Below, piece after piece: positions 12,603 through 23,266 of a stretch of DNA of 64,000 nt. The stretch spans positions 24,090,728-24,154,727 of the forward strand of contig CM046354.1 of NCBI GenBank assembly GCA_025403435.1, given 5' to 3'. The stretch comes from Artocarpus heterophyllus (lineage: Eukaryota > Streptophyta > Magnoliopsida > Rosales > Moraceae). The notes beneath the pieces were generated by a model. It made no database searches. It worked only from the letters and a program-made list of their open reading frames with translations, and had not been told where the DNA came from. The stretch's first letter is position 1. Every line of letters starts with the position of its first letter. A program made the translations under genes and the position numbers.

Positions 12603-12617
12603 GTATAAAAAGGGAGT
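12603..12617 (+). promoter_or_regulatory. TATA box of LTR S1
   Basis: GTATAAAAAGGGAGTG is the core promoter of the copia LTR. The equivalent TATATAAAGGGAGTG is found at 18190 and 54250 in element B, and the inverted form CTCCCTATTTATA in the minus-strand LTRs. Confidence 0.7.
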
Positions 12618-13018
12618 GAGTCTCATGATTTACTCAGATCAATAGAGATCGATTTGAGAGATTAAGAGTGATACTCTTCTAGTGAGCATCTGAAAACTCC
12701 CTGAGAGCTTTTGTTCACAAATCACGAACACTAGCTTTGGGTTCTCTCTATTGGTTGGAAGGAGAATCACCGGTGGAAGAGCTGTATGTGTGAGCCCACA
12801 CTCACTCCGGTTGTGGATAGAGAATAGCAAAGAAGACCAGTTGGTTGAAGCTCTTCTGGAACGTTATTTCTCTACACAAGTTGCAGAGGTTCTTCGGTAC
12901 ACTGAGGTTAGTAAGATCTGTTTAATTTATACATATAACATGTCAAACTTGTGTTTTGGAAATTACTCTGATGAAAAATTTTTAAAATTCTGCTACGCAC
13001 TTTGTTTCCAATAGGTTC

Positions 13019-13400
13019 CTGGGTTCTTTGGCATTGGCCACTACCCCACTGTTATCATAATAGAGTCTAATTGGCTCATGCATATCTAGAACAACTTCTA
13101 GACCTCTTAAGAATTTGCAAAGCTAAACTCCCCCTTTAGCCACTTCACAAGCCACTACATAGTCAACCTCCATGGTTGAATCAACAACACAAGTTTGCTT
13201 GACACTCCTCCATATAATTGCTCTATTTCCCAAAGTGAACACTGCCCTAAAGGAAGACTTCTGAGAGTTTTTATCTGATTGGAAATCAAAATCTATATAT
13301 CCAATAGGATTTAAATCCCCACCAGAATATACCAGCATATAGTTTCTTGTCCTTCTTAGATATTTGAACATATACTTGACTGCTACCCAGTGATCTAATC
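13019..13400 (-). pseudogene. Copia A RNase H (proximal piece)
   Basis: Minus-strand translation carries MFKYLRRTRNYMLVYSGGDL, a degraded YTDSDFQSD site (YIDFDFQSD), then WRSVKQTCVVDSTMEVDYV. The catalytic acidic positions are partly altered (E to D in the DSTMEAEY motif). It is followed by ANAKEPRN, where S1 is inserted. RNase H would remove the RNA template during cDNA synthesis. In-frame stops are present. Confidence 0.88.
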
Positions 13401-14140
13401 CTGGTTTTGATTAGTAACGGCTAACTATTACCATTGCCAAGCATATATCGGGTCTTGTATATAGCATTACATCGTGAGACTACCAACTGCCGATGCATAG
13501 GGACCATGTCAAAAGCCTGACAAGAACCTTGTCAATATATGATGCCTAAGATAATGCTAGCAGCCTACTCTTGTAATCCCGTATAATTTGGAAACCAAGA
13601 ATGTAGCTTACCTCTCTCAAATCCTTCATTTTAGAATACGCTAGCTACCTAGTTCTTGACCTTGGCTAAAGATTCTACATCATTCCTAATGAGTAGAATG
13701 TCGTCCACATAAAGAATTGAGAAGACCACTTTATCCCCTTCTATCTGCGTATAGACACAAGGTTCATCCAGATTTTGTTCAAAACCATAAGACTTTATAG
13801 CTTTATTAAATCTGATGTTCTAGGATCTAGAAGCCTGATTAAGCCCATAAATGGACCTTTGCAATTTGTAGACTTTTTGCTCTTGGACCTTGGCCATGAA
13901 ACCCTTTGATTGTTCAAGAATGTTGTCTTGATGTGCACTTGCCATATCTCATAATCATATTGAGGTACAATAGACACAAGAATCCAAATGGATGTCAGGA
14001 TGGCCAGTGATGTAAAAGTATCCTCATACTCTACTTCTTCCTTTTGGGTAAAGCCCTTTGCCATTAGTCTAGCCTTGCAAGTCTCTACTTTCCCATCAGC
14101 TCCTCTCTTTCTCTTATAGATCCATTTGCAACCAATAAGT
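13400..14140 (-). pseudogene. Copia A reverse transcriptase fragment
   Basis: Minus-strand translation gives MAKGFTQKEEVEYEDTFTSL (14064 down), matching AKGYTQxxGIDYxETFSPV. Then come IWQVHIKTTFLNN and, near 13700, the catalytic YVDDILL (VDD at about 13706-13714 in reverse). Expected intervening blocks such as YGLNQASRSW are readable in another frame, so frameshifts and stops are present. The domain would copy the element RNA into cDNA. Confidence 0.85.
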
Positions 14141-15100
14141 TTAATGCCTTCTAGTAGATCTACAAGCTCCTAGATTGAATTAGAGTACATAGAGTCCATA
14201 TCAAGTTTCATGGCTTCTAGCCATTTTTCTCGATCAACATCATCCATTACCATCTTATATGTTAATGGATCATCATCATTGTTATTGATGACTGCTATTT
14301 ATGCTTCTCCTTTGTCACTATAGTAGATGCGTAGTCTTATTTCCCTCCAGCTATGTCGTGGTGGCACTGGTGTTTGATCTCGAATAAGGGTCTCCACTCT
14401 TTGTTGTCTAGCAACTGTTGTTGGTGTGGGGCCGATCTCATCATCCAACAACTTTGCTAGAACTACTTTACTTATGGATTTGAAATCTGTCACATAGTTA
14501 TGCTCAAGAAACATAGCATTTGTTGAAACAAACACATTGTTATGCTTAGAGCTATAAAACAGACCTCCTCATGTTCCATTAGGATAGCCTACAAACATGC
14601 ATACCTCCAAGTGAGGTTCTAACTTCCTAGTCTTTCCTTTCCAAACATATGTTGGGCACTCCCATATATGGATGTGTCTCAAACTAGGTTTGCGACCATT
14701 CCATAACTAAGTATAGAATATATACTACCATTTGTAATACATATCCCAAAAATGAGATAGGCAGAGAAGAATAGATTAACATTGATCTCATCATGTCAAG
14801 CAAAATGTGATTTCTTCTTTTGGCTAGACCATTTTGTTGTGGTGTCCCAAATGCCATGAATTGTAATAATATTCCATTTTTAATCAAATGGTCCTTGAAT
14901 CAATAATCTAGGTACTCTTTTCCTTTATCTGATCGAAGAGTTTAGATTAATTTGCAAAGTTGCTTTTCTGCTTTAACATGGAATTCTTTGTAGTTTTCAA
15001 AGGCCTCAAGTTTCTTTGCATTAGGTATGTATATCCATGTCTTAAATAATCATTGATAAATGTGACAAAGTATTTATAGCCCCTCTAACTTTGACATTCA
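14140..15100 (-). pseudogene. Copia A integrase and integrase-RT linker
   Basis: The block FGTPQQNGLAKRRNHILLDM at about 14850-14790 (minus) is the conserved glutamate region of the copia integrase core; the usual VxERxNR is altered to LAKRRN, so the catalytic E position looks lost. The later SSLPISFLGYVLQ block and the Rve C-terminal region follow. Downstream, at 14299-14535, VSTNAMFLEHNYVTDFKSIS matches the conserved STNATFLE segment between integrase and RT. Stops and frameshifts occur. Confidence 0.82.
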
Positions 15101-15780
15101 AAGGTCCATATACTTCAGCGCTCTTTCATCTTTAGCTAAAAAAGGTCTTTTGGTCATTTTACCTTGTAGGTAGGATTCATAGACTGGTAGAGTGCGAACT
15201 TTTAGCTCTCTCAAAGGATCATCCTTTGTTAATCTTTGTATCCTATTTATGTTAATGTGACCAAGCCTTAAATGCCACAAATATGTGCCATCGCTATCAT
15301 TAGAAATCTTTTTTCTTTTAGGGGTTGGTTCAACTACTATAAACATTTCAGTTTGAAGTAAGTTGTTGGAAATTGGTTTAATAAAATATAGACCATCACT
15401 AACATAACTAGAACAAATATTCATACCATTCTTATAAATTAAAATGGAGTCAATATCAAAAGAAACATAAATAAATTATTCAAACACCCTCAAAATTGAA
15501 ATCAAATTTCGTTTGAAACTTGGAATTAAATAATCATTATATAAAAGCAAATATTTATTATTAGAAAATGTCAGTCGTATTGTCCCTACTACTATTACTG
15601 AAACTTTTTCTCCACTACCAACTTTCGTCTTGAAAGCTTCCTCTTCAAGAACCCTAGATCTCTCAAGCATCTGTACAGAAAATACAAACATTGTCAGATG
15701 CTCCTAAATCAACGATCCAACTTGAGAAATTATTCTCAATTAAGCATGTTTCCATGACTAGCAAATCTGATTTACTTGTT
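15098..15780 (-). pseudogene. Copia A protease end and GAG-pre-integrase domain
   Basis: At 15691-15476 (minus) a protease C-terminal part is readable: GTIRLTFSNNKYLLLYNDYL, then FKRNLISI, as in the plant copia consensus VPxxRRNLISV. At 15424-15098 is the pre-integrase zinc-binding domain TYLWHLRLGHININRIQRL, then YESYLQGKMTKRPF, with the expected H-LGH and C/K positions. The protease DSGA catalytic site is upstream and degraded. Confidence 0.85.
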
Positions 15781-16600
15781 TCTTCTTCTATTTTAGCTCA
15801 TCAAGGTACTTTTTATAGTTCTTTTTCTAATGGTCATCTTGATTGCAATGGAAACATTTTCCTCTAGGCTTAGGCTCAATAGTCTTTGCCTTCTTCTTTT
15901 GGATCTTCTTTTTACCGTTTAGCCTTCCCACATTTTTCTTCTTCTTTTTATTCTTTGAAGAAGAAGCCTTCCCCCCTACTACATTGACCTCAACAATATT
16001 TTCCTTGTCACCCTTATCATCTATAAAGGTCTCATGGATAGGTAGCTCGTTCAAGAGTTTTGTTAGATTATACTTCTTATGGTTCATGACAATTTGTCTG
16101 GAATTCGAGAAAAGCGAGAGAAAATGTCTCCAAGATCATGCCAACCTAGGTCTTTTCATTAATTTTTGCACCATTGAAGCCTCATTGAAATGATAAATCA
16201 TTTTCAAGACTTGCTCATGAACTGAAGAACCATTCTTCATTTTACTATTCATAATGACTTTCACAACTTCATGGTCGGCCTGCTCAGAGGGGCGTCCAAA
16301 CATTTACTATAGAGATTTCATAATCTCGTTTGTAGTTTTAAGGGCCTCATGCTTAGCTCTAAGCACGCCATTCATCGCTAATAGGTAGTAACGGCCTTGT
16401 TGTTTGCAACAACCCAATAGTTGTACTCTTTTGAGACAGCCTAGAGGCATTGGCTAGAGGAACTAGAGGATAATCCTCCTTAAGAATAAAGTGGTAGTTC
16501 TCATTAGTGAAGAGAATGTTGATGTTGCTTTTCCATTTTACAAAGTTTTAACTAGTTAAAAATTAAGAGGCAAGAAGTGAGAAAATCATATTAGACATGT
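15780..16600 (-). pseudogene. Copia A gag with zinc knuckle
   Basis: Minus-strand reading starts at ATG 16600-16598, MSNMIFSLLAS, then (after stops) NFVKWKSNINILFTNENYHF. That is the UBN2-type copia Gag N-terminus (GxNFxxWKxxIxxxL). The basic Lys-rich segment and the CCHC knuckle start GKCFHCNQDDH lie at 15827-15900. Gag would form the particle and bind element RNA. The first roughly 50 bases, including the start codon, are also present at 54633-54685 on the far side of element B. Confidence 0.85.
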
Positions 16601-18585
16601 CTGGCCTCAAGAGTAAAAATGTAATATTTTTTTGGAGACATTTTTATCAATAAAGAATTTATTTATTGTTTCTATACCAAATCTTGTCCTCTTTACATTC
16701 ATATTTGTTGAATGTATGTTAAGCAAACAAAAGTCTAAGACTATCAGTCTAAACCTTTGAGAATTGGGCATATGATATATAGATTATGCGGAAGACACGA
16801 TTCTTAAAGTGATGATCTAAATCATAAGATCCACAATCAAGGGAATAAAGTGGGGTGCTTTATTCATGTAAAGATTATTATGTTGTCTATATTCCTAATA
16901 GAAGATGGTTTGTCTTGACCATCAAAGGTGGATTCCGCGAATAGAAACATTCGCGCATTGTCATAGGTGACATTGTATTGGATCAAGACATAAAGTGAAT
17001 TGATTTAGATTAATAATTCTATCTTGGCAAATTGATTCACTTTAGACAATCATATGTGCTGTATCTTAATCCTGACAAGAATAATGGGCCTGTTGTCATG
17101 ACTTGTGTCTTTTGATGTACCAAAGGTGACATCCACATTTTAATAGTAGGACGCAAGCCAGTACATTAGAGGCATGACTCTTGATAGTGTGGACCTGTTA
17201 TTCATAGATATGAAATCCATAGCTCCTCTTTAGGAGTAGTTGATACTTCTTATATGTGCTATCCTGTAATTGAAAAACTAGAGTGCTCAATCATTTGGAT
17301 ACATAGGTGTAACCAAATGGTATTCTGTCTTTGGATGGTAAGTTTTCAGATGGTGAGATAATGGAACGTAAGAGAAAAATAATTAGTAAGGTAAGACAAA
17401 ACTTATCCTTAAGCCGACTATAGATAATCCTGTGGGGATCCGATACATTATGATATGTCATGGAGACTTAGCTATATGAACTTCATAATTCTATATAGTT
17501 CAAGAGTGCAGCTCTAAGCTTTTAGTAGAGTAGCATAGGAGTTGATAATTATGAAATGTATATCTGAGATATTGGGTTTCATAATTATCAAGATCTTGAA
17601 CTATATAGGTCTATCAGTCATAAAAATCCTGTAATAATACGGCGTGCCTTTCTAATAAATTGATGACTTATGTCAAATTATTAGATTGGCTAAAATTTGA
17701 GTTAATTGGATTTAATAATTCATGTTAATTTATCGATTGAATTAATTCTATAATTAATTTAAGATAAACATATTGGTTTATCGGTTGAATTAATTTGGTG
17801 AATTAATTCAAGATAAATATGTTGAATTATTCTGGATAATATCTTATTTGTATGGGTTTATCAGGATATGATTATTTTAATCAAATAACTTCTCTTTTGG
17901 GTTATTTGAATCAAAATTGAGACTCTATCAAAAGATACCCAAAACTAATAAGATAGAAATTATCCAATGGGTTGAGATAGTATCTATCGGATCGACCTGT
18001 AGAGTTTGAATTGAATTCAAACTTGAGGATCAGCAATGACACGGTCGACAATGCCTTTGGATCGCAGTCGACCATAGCTAGTTGTAATCAGAATCTGATT
18101 GCATGGATCAGATTCTAAAACTAATTCAAATTGATTCAAACTCATATTTTGAGGCCTTATTTGATAATGATTGACCCAGGTCCGACCTTTATATAAAGGG
18201 AGTGAATATCTATTATTGTTTAGATCATTTAGGAAATCTAAAGTGAGACTTTGCCAGTGAGACTCTGAAACTCCCCAGAGAGCTGTTGTTCACAAATCAT
18301 GAACTATAGCTTGGGTATTTCTCAATTGGTTGGAAAGAGAGTCACCTGTAGAAGAGCTATACGAGTGTGCCACATACACATCGGTCGTGGACAGAGAATA
18401 GTAAAGAAGGCTAGTTGGTTGAAGCTCTTCTAGAACGTTACTTCTCTTCACGGATTGTGGAGCTTTCGGCAAACAAGGTTAGTAAGATCTTGCTAATTTA
18501 TGTATATAGTGTGTTATACTTGTATTTTGGAAAATACTCTAATATAAAAATTTTTAAAATTTGGCTACGTTCTATTTTTTCAATA
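16589..18585 (+). repeat. 5' LTR of copia B
   Basis: Starts TATTAGACATGT (degenerate TGTTAGACATGT) and ends ...TTTTTTCAATA, followed at once by the primer site. About 2.0 kb, collinear with 52645-54632. A TATATAAAGGGAGTG promoter is at 18190. In the place where S1/S2/C LTRs carry the CGGCCTGCC array, this subfamily has a different GC-rich patch with CGGTCGACAATGCC at 18035-18075. Confidence 0.9.
18189..18205 (+). promoter_or_regulatory. TATA box of copia B 5' LTR
   Basis: TATATAAAGGGAGTG at 18190, conserved at the same LTR position as in the 3' LTR (54250) and S1 (12604). Confidence 0.7.
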
Positions 18586-18586
18586 A

Positions 18587-18600
18587 TTGGTATCAGATCC
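18587..18600 (+). other. Primer binding site of copia B
   Basis: TTGGTATCAGATCC lies one base after the LTR end. It matches the initiator-Met tRNA type TGGTATCAGAGCC with one change, and marks the start of minus-strand cDNA synthesis. Confidence 0.88.
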
Positions 18601-20222
18601 AGGTTTTTACATAAATTTGCATATTTGTGGTCATACTATATGTACAAATTATGTGATCTTGATCTCTCTTATACTTGAATTTAATTTTTTAGAGAGTTGG
18701 TGCTCTCATTTTCTATATATTTTTATGTTGTCATGGATTATATAGTAAATGTTTATTAATTAATTATGGTTGATTAAATAATTATTTAATTATTTATTAA
18801 TTAATTAATTTATGCCGATTATGGCTCGTTATAGGTTAGAATGTGTATCTAAGTTTTTCATGTCATTAGATAGCGGACTAACATCTCCATTTAGGAATTA
18901 TTATTTAATTTTAAATTTGTAAGAATTTTGTAATTAAATAATATTCAAAGAAGACGGATCTAAAAGATGGACGATAGCATTCCAAGGGTATTTCTTGAGT
19001 GTCTAATTTGATGTTTTTAAATTGTTGAAAATAAAATTGGAAAACTATCTTAAAATTATTTTTTGGAAAATCATCCTAGGTGACTATACAGTTGATGGCT
19101 ATACACATACAACGGTCGACCGCGCTGGTCGGGGGCAAATTTGGTGGCTTTGGCGGCAAGCTAAAATTTCGTGTTCGGCAAGCCAACTACAGACAGGCAG
19201 TCAACCATGATATACATACCACGGTTGACCACGTCTCCAGTAGTCCGAATCCAAGGTTCGGCTGGCCGACAGAGAGCTATTTTTGGATTTTAGTACAGTT
19301 TTGATTTTATTTTTAGGAAAATTCTGACAAACATTAAATTTGGATATGACTGAAAACATGGACTATTCAATCTATGCGGGATTGAAGACTTGAAGATGGA
19401 CATTACATGAAGAAGGATACAATTTTAAGATTCATGGATAAAAAATCGATAATATGTTTCGATTTATCACTTGTAATCTTTGTTTTCTTTTTTCTAGGGT
19501 GAAACCATAATATTACGATTATTTATTATTATGTTGCTTGTGGTTTTGCACGATTGCTTTGCTTGTCTACATTATAATATGATTTGCCATATATATTGAT
19601 AACTTGTCATATAGAATAGGGAGTGCCACTCATTAAAAATTGTTCATGCATGTTTGTAAAATAAAACCTTGATTTCAAAAGAACAAGTGGGAGAAGGTTT
19701 TTGAAGAGAGGACCTACGGCCTCCATCGTTGGTCTATAGGTAGCACATGGTGGTTTGGACCGTTAGAAAGGGACTTCATCATGTACCAGGTTAGATCTCT
19801 AAGAGGATAAAGTATTTTAGCGTCATTTATGGTTGCACACCATTAGGTAGTAATTATAAATCATAGATAAAATATTAAAATGATGGTTATATACTCATGT
19901 TGATTTTATTATTAACCTCTCCTAGGAGTTTTATTAATAAAATTGATGGCCAAAAAAATAATTATTAATATATGCTGGATCGTAAGGGTCTTAGATGGCA
20001 TATATTAATTAGGAGGGGATTTGTGTTCCTAATTGAATTTGGCAAGACTCCCCTAGGAGCTTGTTAAATTATGAGTTGGGAATTATCGTTGTAAGGTTGT
20101 GATATTTTCAAGGTTTTGACACATAAACACGTTTGTATATTATACATGATTGTGTTATCTTGCTAAACTATTATGATATGTTTGCTTATGTTTAGTATAT
20201 AATTCTTTATTGTAGATTAAAA
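18601..20222 (+). other. Leader (5' UTR) of copia B
   Basis: A 1.6-kb non-coding leader between primer site and gag ATG, AT-rich with TTAATTAATTAA runs at 18750-18815. Its GC-rich patch at 19115-19275 carries CGGTCGACC- and GGTTCGGCTGGCCGAC-type pieces. It is collinear with the leader of copia C (37208-38891, opposite strand). Confidence 0.8.
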
Positions 20223-21058
20223 ATGTCTAAAAATGCTTTATCATCAATACTTGGCAAAAACCAATTAACCAGAGAGAATTATAATGATTGGAAACAAAAC
20301 CTAAACATTATCTTATCCTTTGAGAAACTGAAATTTGTGATGATGACAGCTTGTCCTCCTTAGCCTATGGGAGATTCTGTCAATGATCAAATCCAAGCTT
20401 ATGATCGCTGGAAAGATGCTAATGATCAGGCCCGCTACTATGTTATGGCCAGCATGAACAACGTGCAGCAGGCTCAACATGAGGATTATGAGACTACTAG
20501 GCAGATCTTGGATAATTTGGAAGACATGTTTGGAGGCTAGGCCTTAACAAAGTGGCAAGGGGTGTTTAGGAAACTCTTGAACTATAAGCAGAGACCGAGG
20601 ACGTCTGTAAAGGAGCATATGATGTTGGCCATGGGTTACCTCATTGAGGCACAAACCAATGAGGCTGACATTGATGTTGAAACTTAGATGACTATGGTCT
20701 TTGAGTCTTTGTCTAAGGAATTCATTCTATTTAGAGCTACATTTAATTTAAGTAATAGACAAGATATGGCCTTGACAAAGTTGATGAAACAGTTGCAGGA
20801 GTTCAAACTACTGATCAAAAGTAGTTTCCTGCTGGTGGCAAGGCCAACTTGATGGTTGCTTCTGGTTCCAATCCCAACCCAAGGAATGAAAAGAAACAAC
20901 AGGTCAAGAATAGGAAGTCTTTTGTTCTTGCAAATGGCAAGAACAAGAAGAAAAAGACGAAGAACCCGAAGAACCTAAAGTGCTTCTTCTACGGGAAGGT
21001 CGAGCACATAAAGAAGAATTGCAAAGACTTCCTTTCCTGAGGAGGTAGGTGTGATCTT
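20223..21058 (+). pseudogene. Copia B gag
   Basis: Starts MSKNALSSILGKNQLTRENY at 20223, then WKQNLNIILSFEKLKFV and ARYYVMASMNNVQQAQHEDY, the UBN2-type copia Gag pattern. It continues through LNYKQRPRTSVKEHM to a basic Lys-rich stretch. The knuckle CFFYGKVEHIKKNC at about 20980-21020 has lost its second Cys (C to Y). Stops interrupt it, for example CPP-stop-PMGDS near 20359, FGG-stop near 20538 and VET-stop near 20687; at least one frameshift lies near 20820. Confidence 0.88.
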
Positions 21059-21571
21059 TTGTATTTAGAAACTTGTTTGGTTAAGAAATCCAGTGACATT
21101 TGGGTGATGGATTCTGGAGTAACTGATCATGTTTGTATTTCTCTGCAAGGGTTCAAAGAAACGAAAAATTTGCTACATGAAGACTTCATGCTTTGGATGG
21201 GCAATGGATCCTTGGTCTTAGATGAAGTAGTGGGAGATGTCCATCTTTCTTTTGATAATTATAGGAATTTAATTTTTCAAGATTGTTTTTATGTTCCTAA
21301 ATTTAAGAGGAATTTAATTTCTGTAGCTTGTTTATCTAAAGACTCCTATTTGGTTTCTTTTAACAATAAAGTGGTGATTCATAAAAACAAGTCTTTTATC
21401 TGTTTTGGATGGATACAAAATAATCTATACTTTATCAAACCTAAGATAGACTTACGGCTTAATGTGGAGATGAATGATAACTACTCTAAAAGACTTAAAC
21501 CTTCTCACTCTAATAAGACTTATCTTTGGGATTTGTGACTAGGTCATATTAACCTAAATGCGATTCAAAGG
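21059..21571 (+). pseudogene. Copia B protease and GAG-pre-integrase domain
   Basis: WVMDSGVTDHVCISLQGF holds the aspartic protease site (DSG, consensus DSGAT/S), followed by VPKFKRNLISVACL, the usual end of the protease. The pre-integrase domain follows with TYLWDL-stop-LGHINLNAIQRL. The stop at 21537 replaces the residue before LGH. The open frame runs 159 codons without interruption across the protease, longer than most neighbours. Confidence 0.9.
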
Positions 21572-22240
21572 TTGGTAAGGGATGGACCTTTAAGTCACTT
21601 AACGGTGAAATATATACCACAGTATGAATCTTGTTTGGAGGGCAAAATGACCAAAAAACCATTTGGGTCAAAGGGCAATAGGGCCGAAGGGGTTCTAAAA
21701 CTAGTGCATAGTGATGTTTGCGGACCGATGAACATCCAGGCACGAGGAGGCTATGAGTACTTTGTCATTTTTAATGATGATTACTCAAGGTATGGGTATG
21801 TGTACCTAATGCACCACAAAAGCAAAACTTATGACAAGTTTAAGGAGTTTTTGGCTGAAGTGGAAAAGCACTTGGGTAGACCCATAATGGCACTTCGATC
21901 TGATTGAGGTGGTGAATACCTTTTTGATGAGTTTTGGGACACATATTAGAGAATTGGATTTTATCCATTTGACTACGCCGGGCACTCCGCAACAGAATGG
22001 AGTAACAGAGAAAAGAAATAGGACTTTGTTAGACATAGTTAGGTCCCTGATGAGTTATTCATCATTGCCTTTATCCTTTTGGGGATATGCACTACAAACC
22101 GCATGTTATCTTTTGAACAATGTGCCTTCAAAATTGGTTCCTAAAACTCCTCACAAATTATAGATGGAGAAAAGGACATCCTTAAACCATATTCGCATAT
22201 GGGGATGTCCTATTTAGGGATGCGAATAAGTTGGAAGCAT
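21572..22240 (+). pseudogene. Copia B integrase
   Basis: CLEGKMTKKPF completes the zinc-binding domain. The core shows VHSDVCGPMNIQARGGYEYF (first Asp), MALRSD-stop-GGEYLFDEF (second Asp, with a stop beside it at 21904) and, in another frame, TTPGTPQQNGVTEKRNRTLL (catalytic Glu). SSLPLSFWGYALQTACYLLN follows. All three D,D,E positions are recognisable, but one stop and one frameshift near 21945 separate them. Integrase would join cDNA ends to target DNA. Confidence 0.9.
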
Positions 22241-23266
22241 GTTTAGAAGTTTGCATGTTTGTAGGATATCCAAAATGGACTAAAGAGAATTATTTTTATA
22301 ACCCAAAGGAAAATAAAGTCATGGTTTCAACTAATACAACTTTCCTTGAGGAGAGTTACATGGATGACTTTAAGCCTCTTAGCAAAGTGGTGCTTGAAGA
22401 GTTGAGGAGTGATTCAATCACTCTGGGGGTTCTGATAGAAACCACTCCAATCAGTGTAGAAAAACCAAAAGAACCTAAACAACAACTTAAGGGGCTTCAA
22501 TGTAGAGGGAGGATCAGGCGTCAACCTGAGAGGTATACGTTAAATGGTGAGATCTTCTTGGCTGAATCGGATGAACATGATAGGGATCCTTACACTTATG
22601 AAGAGGCTATGAAGGATTTTGATTCGAAACTCTGGACAGAGGCCATGAACATAAAGATGAAGTCTATAGAGACTAATCGGGTCTAGGACCTTATAGATCT
22701 TCTCGAAAGGGTAAAACCTATACGGTGCAAGTGCATCTATAAGAGGAAAAGAGGAGTGGATAGAAAGGTCAAAACCTTTAAGGCTAGACTACTGGATAAG
22801 GGATACACGCAAAAAAAAGGAATCGATTATGAGGAAACCTTTTCGCCTGTAGCCATGCTTAAGACCATCTGGATTCTCTTGTCCATAGTTGCCACTCTCG
22901 TTTATGAGATTTGGCGGATGGATATCAAGATGACCTTTTTAAATGGTTATCTTGATGAGTCGATTTATATAGAACAACCAGATGGGTTTAAGGTCAAGGG
23001 TCAAGAAGTTAAGGTTTGTAAGCTGCTAAAGTCAATTTATGGACTTAAGCAGGCTTCCCTTTCTTAGAACATAAGATTTCATCAAGTGATCAAGACTTAA
23101 GAGTTCGTACAAAATGTGGACAAACCATGTGTGTACAAACACATTAAGGATAGGAAGGTGGTTTTTCTAATACTTTATGTAGACGACATTCTACTAATTG
23201 GCAATGACTTGGGATGTCATCATCGGTCAAATTATGTTGACCAAGCAGTTTGACATGAAGGACTTG
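22231..23266 (+). pseudogene. Copia B reverse transcriptase, N-terminal part
   Basis: The linker segment CMFVGYPKWTKENYFYNPKE and MVSTNTTFLEESYMDDFKPL precedes RT. RT blocks follow in order: KARLLDKGYTQKKGIDYEET, FSPVAMLKTIWILLSIVATL, WRMDIKMTFLNGYLDESIYI, KSIYGLKQASLS, CVYKHIKDRKVVFLILYVDD (catalytic YVDD near 23180) and finally FDMKDL. At 23266 the sequence is cut by gypsy E. It resumes at 51639 with GEANFILGI, so MKDL|GEANF reads through once E and one copy of ACTTG are removed. Stops and a frameshift are present. Confidence 0.92.

Larger units (their letters stand above)
10932..13013 (+). mobile_element. Solo copia LTR S1 inserted in copia A
   Basis: A 2.08-kb LTR, TGTTAGACATGTATGCCC...TTTCCAATA, flanked by the 5-bp duplication GGTTC (10927-10931 and 13014-13018). 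There is no internal region, so it is a solo LTR left after LTR-LTR recombination. It interrupts the RNase H of A exactly between NAKEPRN and HK. It is the same subfamily as S2 and C (about 27-41 kb). It contains a TATA box at 12604 and a GC-rich minisatellite at 12365-12490. Confidence 0.92.

Noticed and set aside
15843..16193. 116-codon plus-strand Phe-rich ORF
   Set aside because: Antisense of the Lys/Asn-rich nucleocapsid part of copia A gag; poly-Phe is the complement of poly-Lys codons.
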